From contig LSRY02000060.1 in the NCBI GenBank assembly GCA_001643675.2, forward strand, positions 366,501-430,500: DNA of 64,000 bases. Reading direction: 5' to 3'. The translations under genes were made by a program, and so were the position numbers. Under the pieces are notes generated by a model, which was given only the letters and a program-made list of their open reading frames with translations, was not told the origin of the DNA and did no database searches. Shown here piece by piece: positions 56,688 to 64,000 of the stretch. Each line of letters begins with the position of its first letter. Position 1 is the stretch's first letter. This DNA comes from Monocercomonoides exilis (Eukaryota > Preaxostyla > Oxymonadida > Polymastigidae).

Positions 56688-59600
56688 ATATGTTTTCTCA
56701 CTCATTGTTATTCCACCTTCTGGTGAATTAGAGATTGCTGTGTCTTTCATCAAAACAGAACTCTTCACGACATCCACAAGAGATTCATCCCATTTGCACA
56801 TCTCCTCTTCTTCATTCAAATGATATTCTTTTCTTTCCTTTGAACTCCCATTAAAAAGGCAATTGTCTATTTTCACATCCAAGCATTCACAAATCTCCAT
56901 CATTCTTCCCTTCTCTTTTGTGCTCCGACATTTCACAAAGGAACAGTTCAGCACACTCAATCCCCTTTCAGCTCCATCCATCTTCATCACGCTTCCTTCA
57001 ATAGCCACTGAAATATACTCAAACTTCACTTCCTTCATCTCTACCTTCGCTTTTTCCCCAACTCTCACAATTTCCCCCTCACACTCGATATTCAACATTC
57101 TGGTTTCAACAATTGACGCACCCGATTCTCCACGGAATGACAGAAGTGGCACAGATGAATGAATTCCACTGAACAACGTTTCGCTCATCTTCAGCTCTCC
57201 ACTTTCGACATGAAGAATCATGCTCTTCATCACAAGATCCATTGCTGACGAGCTGAAAAAGCAATCTAAAATCTCCAATTTCCCATCCTTCTCTTTCAAA
57301 ACACTCTCCTCAACCCCTTCAAATGCATCTCCAAACATAAACAAACACCTCTCCATCATACTCTCATTCACAAACTTCATGATGCTGTCCTCCTCTGATG
57401 TTTTTTTATCTTCCCATCAAAATGGATCTTCCCCTTTGTTTTCTTCACTGGCACCATCCTCACATCCCCAATCACACATTCTCCTCCAATCAAACATTCT
57501 CCATCAATAATTATCATTCTCGCAGTGCTTTCTTGAATGTGTTGCACTCCATTGCTGATGCTCTCACATGGCGCATCCTGTCTTCCACATTGCACGCTGT
57601 CGCTCCCATTCACACACACAAACACCTGTGCTGAATAATAGAATGTGATCAGTGGAATCAGATCAACATCAATATTCTCTTCTCCATTGCTCCCACAAAT
57701 CGAGTTCTTCGACTTCAAAGCATCCTGGCTGAAGTCCAGCGAAAACAGTGACTCATTCACCTGCCTCTCAATCGAATTGCACTTAATGAACACATCCTTC
57801 CCAACAAAGGCTTCATTCATCACAAATCTTATGTTTTCCAGTTTCACCCCAAGAGCTAGCATTTCCTTTTCAACTGATTCAGCATTCGGATCAATTGCAT
57901 CAATCATCGCTCCTCCTCCTCTCCCATCTTCAGTTGAGCACATTCACATCACAAACGAGCATCCTCTCACTTTCAATTCTGATTCCCCTCTCTTCAAACA
58001 CGCCTTCATCCCTCCTCCTTCTTTGCTCCTCTCACTCATGCACTTCGTCAGAACACACCCTTCGATCTCACATTCCATTTCAGATGAAAATGATCCCACA
58101 CTCATCACACATGCTCTGTTCTTTGAACATGTGATGTTAGCAAACGAGGAGCTGTTCGCCCTCACAATTTGTTTGGCGTTTTCTCTTGCTTTGTTGATCA
58201 ACACATTTGTTGGGGATGCCTGACTCAGCGATATCAGACTGCTTCCTGAGATTGTTGTGTTTGAAACAGACACATTCATCACATCAATACTCTTCACATC
58301 TGTTGAGAATTCAACAAACCCTTTTGCCAGATTGAACCGAGAAAGTGCAAAATCCTCAATCACCACACTCCCACCACTGCTTTTATCAGACAATATTTAG
58401 TTTCCTTTGCTGAACCCCCCACAAACAAATGAGCACCTCTTGATTGAAATTGACGTTGCTGAGAATGAAGTTGAGTGAATGAGTGACAAATGTCTCTCCA
58501 ATTCATTTGGCAGAGAAAATGACAGATTCGTGAAAGAAAGATGAACATTCGATGATATCATTCCCCTTCCTTCTTCTTCTTCGCCTTCATTTCTTCCTCC
58601 TTCACTCACTTTCAGATTTGTTCCTTCTTTTTCTCCCTCAATTGATACAACTGTAGTGTTTGAAGATGATGATAACAAAAATGATATTGCTTTCTGGAGC
58701 AATCCTGATCCCACAATGTTGATGTGTGATAACCCTTCTCCAAGTGGTTCATATCTCAGTGATATCAAGTGGTCAATCGATGAACATGGCGCTTCTGAAT
58801 ATCCACATCCAATGAAATCTCCTCCTCCATCCTTCGAAACAAACCCATACCCACTCCAGTTCCTCCACAAATACACAACAAATAGAATCACACATCCCTC
58901 CTCTCCTTTCGTCTTTTTTCCCACCCACACAATTCATCCAGTGATCCTTACTCCACTTCACTCATCTCCCATTTCAAGTGCTCCTTGTTCACAATCTTGC
59001 TCAGATTCCATCCTGAAACAAACATGTTCTTTTCTTTCCAGGCATTGCATCCCTCAAATTCCATTCCTTCCATCACAAATGATACTGTCTCCTCTGGCAG
59101 CTTCACATTCATCCCTTCTCCCATTCCTCTCCCTCCATTCTCAATATCCTCTGATGGCACAGCACATCGTAATAATTTCACTCCTTTCACTTTCAATGTT
59201 CCTCTCTTCCCCATTAGTGTCTTCATCTTTCCCCCTTTCATTCCACTTCCACCTGAGCATATCGAGGATATATTGCTTTCTTCAATATTAACACTTCCAC
59301 CTTCCTTCATCTCCACATTCAAATATCCTCCCTGTCTACTCCCACCTTCCACCTCCAGTCCACTCACTCTGCTGTTCAAAATCTCCAATTGAGCTCCATT
59401 TCTCATAGTTATTGGAGATTTCCCATTCATTATCACTGAACATTCCATCACAAATCCATCAACAATCAGATTCCCTCCTGTCATGTAAATGATGGTGTAT
59501 CCTATCTTTCCACTTGTTAATGCCCCACTCTCAAATGAGACTGAACAGTTCGTTACACTGAGTGTTGTTGTTGAGTGAATGAATGCACTTCTCCTTGAAT

Positions 59601-60128
59601 TCAACTGACCTTTCATAACAAATGAAAGTCTGCTCATTGTCAGCGAACTCGAACATCCAACAAGCCATTCTTGTGTGAATGATCCTTCATCATTCACTTC
59701 CACATTTCCTCCAATCATATCCACAAATGCACAATCAAATCCATTGTTCATTCCTGCTTCTGAATGGAGGAACATCCAGTTATCACCAAATCTCCACATC
59801 TGTTTGAAATGATTGTTTTGGCCGAGTTGTCAAAATCAGATGTTAATTGGAGCTGGATATTTGTTAATTCAAGACAAATATCATTTAAAATGATATAATT
59901 CAGTTGACTTTTGATTTCCATTTCAACACTTAATGAAGCTTTTGTTTCTTCTTCTCCCATCGATGATGCTTTTTTGATTTGATAATTATACAAGTTGAAT
60001 GAATCTCGGATAATTGTTGATCCTTTTATCTGAATTGTTTTGTTCACAATCTCCTTTTTCATGTTTTCCATCTCCTTCCAAATTGTGAAACATGTTTCTT
60101 CTTCACTTCCACAATGCACAACATCAAA
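56688..60128 (-). pseudogene. Beta-helix surface-protein gene, right arm, cut by a MITE
   Basis: Mirror of the left-arm gene but with fewer frame breaks. Here a run of 6 G keeps CSFVCGGFSKGN in frame with TAA 58,397-58,399 and then ILSDKSSGGSVV, so frames 57,944-58,393 and 58,397-58,930 become one with TAA as Gln. TAA 58,948-58,950 also lies in frame. A run of 7 A near 57,400 (6 in the left arm) would need 8 to restore the frame, pointing to systematic undercalling. The TGA after CSFVM is shared with the left arm. The gene ends where MITE 2 is inserted. Confidence 0.65.
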
Positions 60129-60303
60129 TCTACAAAAAAGTCAAATCAATTTATTTTTTCGTTTTATTTTTTAAAATAACATAAAAATGACAAACTTTTA
60201 TTTGTTCATTGTTTTTATAATACAATATTGAATTGTTTTGTGTGATTATTGTTTATTTTTACAAGATTTATTCATTAATACATGTTTTGATCGAGTCTAA
60301 TAT

Positions 60304-60543
60304 GGCTTAATTTTTTTGAAAAGTTCCGTTTGTTTAATTTTCAAATAAAACAAAAATTTTATATTTTCATTTAAATTTTATTCCAACTCACCTACTTTCA
60401 CCAGTATGTTAATTTTAACATTGTCAAGATTTTGTTTTCATGACAGTGAAATTTGGTGAGCAGGAACAGAAATTTGATCGAAATATGAAAATTTTTCTTT
60501 ATTTGAAAATTTAACAAAAGGAACTTTTCATTAAAATTTAGAC
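60304..60543. mobile_element. MITE 1, right arm
   Basis: Mirror of 46,118-46,357, with ATAT flanks. Confidence 0.75.
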
Positions 60544-61391
60544 ATATAAAAATACATTAACATATCAAAGGAAAAGATACTATTTGAAAGAAAAAAACAA
60601 TATGAACATTTATTTGATAGAATGAATCATATAATACCTTTTGCGTTCCATTGAAACCAATTTTGAAATTAACATCTGCACGCTAATGAAAATAAAAGTC
60701 AAAAAGCACACTTTAATGTAACTGTGAATAAAATCTGTTTTCAATATTATACAAGTTCGCATATAATAATATACTTATATTAACATATAAAAGTGAACGA
60801 ATTACACACTTTTATGCTCTATTTTAACCAAAACGGTATAATAAAGTTTACCAAATATCAAATATTTTATTGTGGGTTAGATCAAAGATATTTAATAAAA
60901 TTTTTTATAAATGATTTATATTTTTTATGATGAAAATTAATTAATAAAATTAATTTAAATTAAAATAAAAGCACATTGGATGTCCAAAAATCACATTTTC
61001 TTTTTTATTTGAATATTTTTCAATGAAATTCATGTTTTTATGGGTCATTTTTCAAAAATCATTTTTTTCAACAAATAAATTTTTTTTCGAAAAATCGGTC
61101 CATAAAAAGTTTTTAAATAATTATTATCTATTAATTCGTTACAATTTGAGGGTTCAAAGGCGCAAATTGCAAAAGGAACGCGTTTCAACCTATGTCCAAC
61201 TGTCTGTTCAAATAAATATTTTCCCAGATTGTTATTTTTGCTTTCTGTGAATTTTTTCATCTTTTAATGAAGAAAGTTAGAGGCAGTCTCTATTTTTTGT
61301 TGAGTGACATTTTCTCAGCTTTTCTTTGTCCATCAAAATTTTTCTTCAATTTTCATAAGCGAAAGATAATGTACAGTGATTGAAAAAGTTT

Positions 61392-64000
61392 TCATTTTTT
61401 ACATCCAAATTGCAACGATAGATGATGTCTAACCTGAATTCGATGATTCTTGAATGAAAAAAAAGTGGAAGAAGAAACGATATGAAGTGAAAGTGGTGGA
61501 AGTGAGCCAGGAGCAGCAGGATTAGCAGAAGATAGAAGTTGAGTTTGGGATTGCAGTGAATAAGACAAAGATGTTCTGAGAGAAGGAGAAGATTGTTGTT
61601 GGATGTTCATTAACAAGGTCGAATTGACAAGCGAAGAAGAGCAGTTAGAGAGAGGATGAAGAACATTTTTTGAATATGAAGAAAAATCAGCAGTTGAATC
61701 AAAAGGCGCAACCAAATTTTGGGCAGAATATTTTTGCATCAAATCCATTGCCATTGAATTCTTCTTCAACGTGAAGAAAGACGCTAATAATGAGAACTAC
61801 AGCAAATCTCCTTTCCCAGGCACTCTGCTTTGACTGAATGCTCTTATCCCTTTCTCCTTTTGAAACAGCAGCGGTGATCCTTTTCCTGCTCCTTTCCTTC
61901 CCTTCCTGAGTGTCGCCTCTGCTTCCTCTTTGAATGGCAGCCAGCCACTCCACTTTATCTCTCTTCCTCTTCTAAACTCCGCTCGGCTCTTACTCAGTCC
62001 GCTCTTCAGCGCACTCATCAGATCCAGCCGCGTTCTCGTTTGCCTCGCTTCGACCGCTGCACACACAGGCATCTTATGCATCTTCCACACAAATTGCCAG
62101 TTAACCTCGCTTTTGATACGCACATAACGGCAAGGCACATCCAGTTCATTGTCCAAATCTTCTAAGTCAGAATTGGCTTAATCATTCAGCATGCAGTCCA
62201 ATTTCCGCTCTCTTGTCAAAAATGGCGTTTGGCTTTCTTTCGCCTCTTGCTGGGCCTCGCTTGTCATTTTGTTCTCTTTCTGGTTGGTTGGAGTGCCTGT
62301 CTCAAGGTGTGGTTGTAGTATTCCTTGGATGCTGCTAAACAGATTCCTGTCTTTTTCCTCTATCTTCTTCGCCATTTTCTCCATTTTCCTGCGCTCTCAC
62401 TTTCCTTTCTCCTTCTTCTGTATCTCCTGCTGTTTCATCAGCCGAAGCAGTTTTTCTCTCTGATCATCTGATTCCAATGAATTAAACGTGATTTTCACCT
62501 CTTCATCATCCACTTTCCCTTTCTCATCCTGAAACTCATCTTGTATCGCTCTTGTCACTTCTTTGTTCAAATCTTTCATCCCCATCACACTCAACATCAC
62601 TCCTCCTCCTCCTCCTCCAACAGCAGGTAATGGCTGAGTTGTAGGTGCACCAACTGCTCCTCTTCCCATCTCCATCCGCCTTCCTTTCGCTTCCCTCGTG
62701 CAAAGTGTATCATTGCAAAGTCGCCTCTTCCTGAAGAATGTTGTTTAGGTTGAGGAGAATGTGAAGGTGAAGGTGGGGGAAAGGGAGTTGTTTTTGCTGC
62801 TTTTCCTATGAAAAAGGCTCTCATTAAGGCTCTTCGGAATGTGTTTCTTCTTTTTTGTTTGTTTTAAACTCTTTTGCATTAGTTTTCTTTTCTGCTTCCG
62901 TTTTATTTTCATTGCTTTAGTAACAGCTTCTTTGGTGTTGTTCATGGAATCCTCCAATTTCACTTCTTCGTTTTCATCGTTGTTTGAATCATCATATCCT
63001 TTTTCGTCGCATCTTTATTGTTTTCTTCATATCCTTTCTCTTCTTCCTTGTTTCCATCTGCATTCACAGGATTATTGAATTCTTTCTCTTTTTTCTCATC
63101 TTCTTTATCATCACCCTCACTTTTTGCAGCATTTTCATTAATTCCTGGTCTTTTTATCGAGTCGTCAATCGGTGCTGGAGAAATCGGCTTGTTTTGTCTG
63201 AACATCAAAAGCACTTCATTCACAACAGAATCACGTTGAAACTCAAGTGCCTGGAAACACTTTCGCATCAATCTCTTTTTTTCTCTCTGTTTGTGTCTCT
63301 TCTCTCTTCGCTCTTCTTCATCACTGATGATGGAGCTGTCGGAAAGGCATTCAGTTTCTTACTTTTTCTTCGATTCCTTCAAAGAATTTCTTCTCATCAA
63401 TGATAAACTCTCGTTTTCTTCTGCTTTTGTTTTATTATCATTTTCTTCATCATTGTTATTTTCATCATTTACAGGCTTCAATACCTTCCTCAACTTAATT
63501 AATAATCTTGTTCTTTTTTCCTCTCTTCTCTTGTTCCTTGCTCCTCTCTCTCTTTCCTTCGCTCTCTCTCTTTCTCCCTTCCTCTTCTTCAGATTCTCAG
63601 CATACCGCTCCACCATCCGAAATTCTGCATACAGCGGCAGCGCCTCAAACACATCTGGTGGGAAAACAAAATATTGCCTTTTCCTTCTTCCTCTGAGCTG
63701 TTGCTTCATCCTCTTTATCTGCTGCTCTTTGCCTGTCGGAATTCTGTTTCTGGAAGAGCGAAGAAACGAGGAGGAAGAAGTAGATTAAGAAGAGCACGGT
63801 GAACATGAAGCAGAAGCAACTTGCGCGCAGCGGTTGAGATAGCGTCGGCGGAGGAGAGGATGCATTGCTCTTATGCGGCGAGCCATAGCAATCTCAGAAC
63901 GATGCGGTGGTTTATGGTGGAGAAAGAAGTCAGTTACTGCAGGAGAAGATGAGGAAGAGGAAGATAAGATTTATTTTTCATTGAAGAAGGAGATGTTCCT
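61392..64000 (-). CDS. Large charged low-complexity protein, 5' end outside the window (TAA/TAG read as Gln)
   Basis: From the window edge to TGA 61,392-61,394 about 870 codons stay open if TAA at 63,971, 63,785, 63,359, 62,745 and 62,178 and TAG at 61,797 are Gln. One base must also be added to an A-run near 62,997 (DATKK-GYDDSNNDENEEVKL). One TGA at 62,397 interrupts KKEKGK-(TGA)-ERRKMEKM and may be an error or a lesion. The protein starts Ser-rich and basic (PHRSEIAMARRIRAMHPLLR) and then has QYFVFPPDVFEALPLYAEFR. Long Lys/Arg/Glu coiled segments, a Gly run, and a more ordered block with WQFVWKMHKMPVCAAVEARQ and IKWSGWLPFKEEAEA follow; the C-terminus is Ser/Gln-rich. I do not recognise a family; the composition suggests a nuclear or scaffold protein. 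It appears to be a host gene rather than a transposon gene. Confidence 0.65.

Larger units (their letters stand above)
54788..61193. repeat. Right arm of the giant inverted repeat
   Basis: Reverse complement of 45,468-51,873. Differences seen by eye include runs of 7 A here against 6 at 49,253-49,258, 6 G against 5 near 48,242, and 4 T against 5 in the MITE 2 end. Here the beta-helix frame is better preserved than in the left arm. Confidence 0.9.

Noticed and set aside
45468-61193. The whole inverted repeat as a Maverick/Polinton transposon with long terminal repeats
   Set aside because: No target duplication was found at the outer ends, and no polymerase B, integrase, capsid or packaging ATPase is present.
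1-64000. CRISPR arrays, rRNA and tRNA genes, telomere repeats
   Set aside because: No spaced direct-repeat arrays, cloverleaf sequences with conserved tRNA blocks, rRNA signatures or telomere-like arrays were seen. The 39.66-kb hairpin is a single stem, not a tRNA.

Overview
The window is nuclear DNA of a eukaryotic protist. It is AT-rich, has spliceosomal (GT..AG) introns, and carries a large family of right-handed beta-helix surface proteins plus tyrosine-recombinase (DIRS-like) retrotransposons, pogo-like and ISXO2/Merlin-like DNA transposons. The strongest clue to its identity is the genetic code. At least 20 TAA/TAG codons lie inside otherwise continuous coding frames, and the clearest ends of those frames are TGA. 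Two of the TAA codons sit in a stretch that aligns residue for residue with a paralogue in the same window. TAA/TAG = Gln with TGA as stop is the code reported for the oxymonad Streblomastix strix, so an oxymonad close to it is my best guess.

Layout. 1-2,840: 3' half of a DIRS-like retrotransposon (RNase H, then an overlapping tyrosine recombinase, then terminal repeats). 3.1-8 kb: AT-rich, little coding. 8.0-10.4 kb: a surface-protein gene on the minus strand with a degenerate 3' part. 12.6-14.6 kb: decayed pogo-like copy A. 14.8-17.1 kb: an intact P-loop GTPase with coiled coils. 18.2 kb: beta-helix fragment. 19.2-24.6 kb: a second, GC-richer DIRS-like element on the minus strand. 25.2 kb: beta-helix fragment. 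27,972-42,462: a 14.5-kb insertion bounded by terminal inverted repeats and an ATAT duplication; an unoccupied copy of its target lies at 24.6-24.8 kb. It carries beta-helix fragments and a five-exon gene fusing a ubiquitin-specific protease to a transposase-like RNase-H-fold domain. 43.5-45.0 kb: pogo-like copy B. 45,468-61,193: a giant inverted repeat (arms about 6.4 kb, nearly identical) around a 2.9-kb core encoding a primase-polymerase/SF3 helicase. 61.4-64.0 kb: a large charged protein gene on the minus strand that runs off the window.

Much of the window is mobile or derived from mobile DNA. Many apparent frameshifts fall at homopolymers that differ by one base between the two arms, which suggests long-read consensus errors as well as true decay. 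All coordinates and alignments were made by eye; no search was run.
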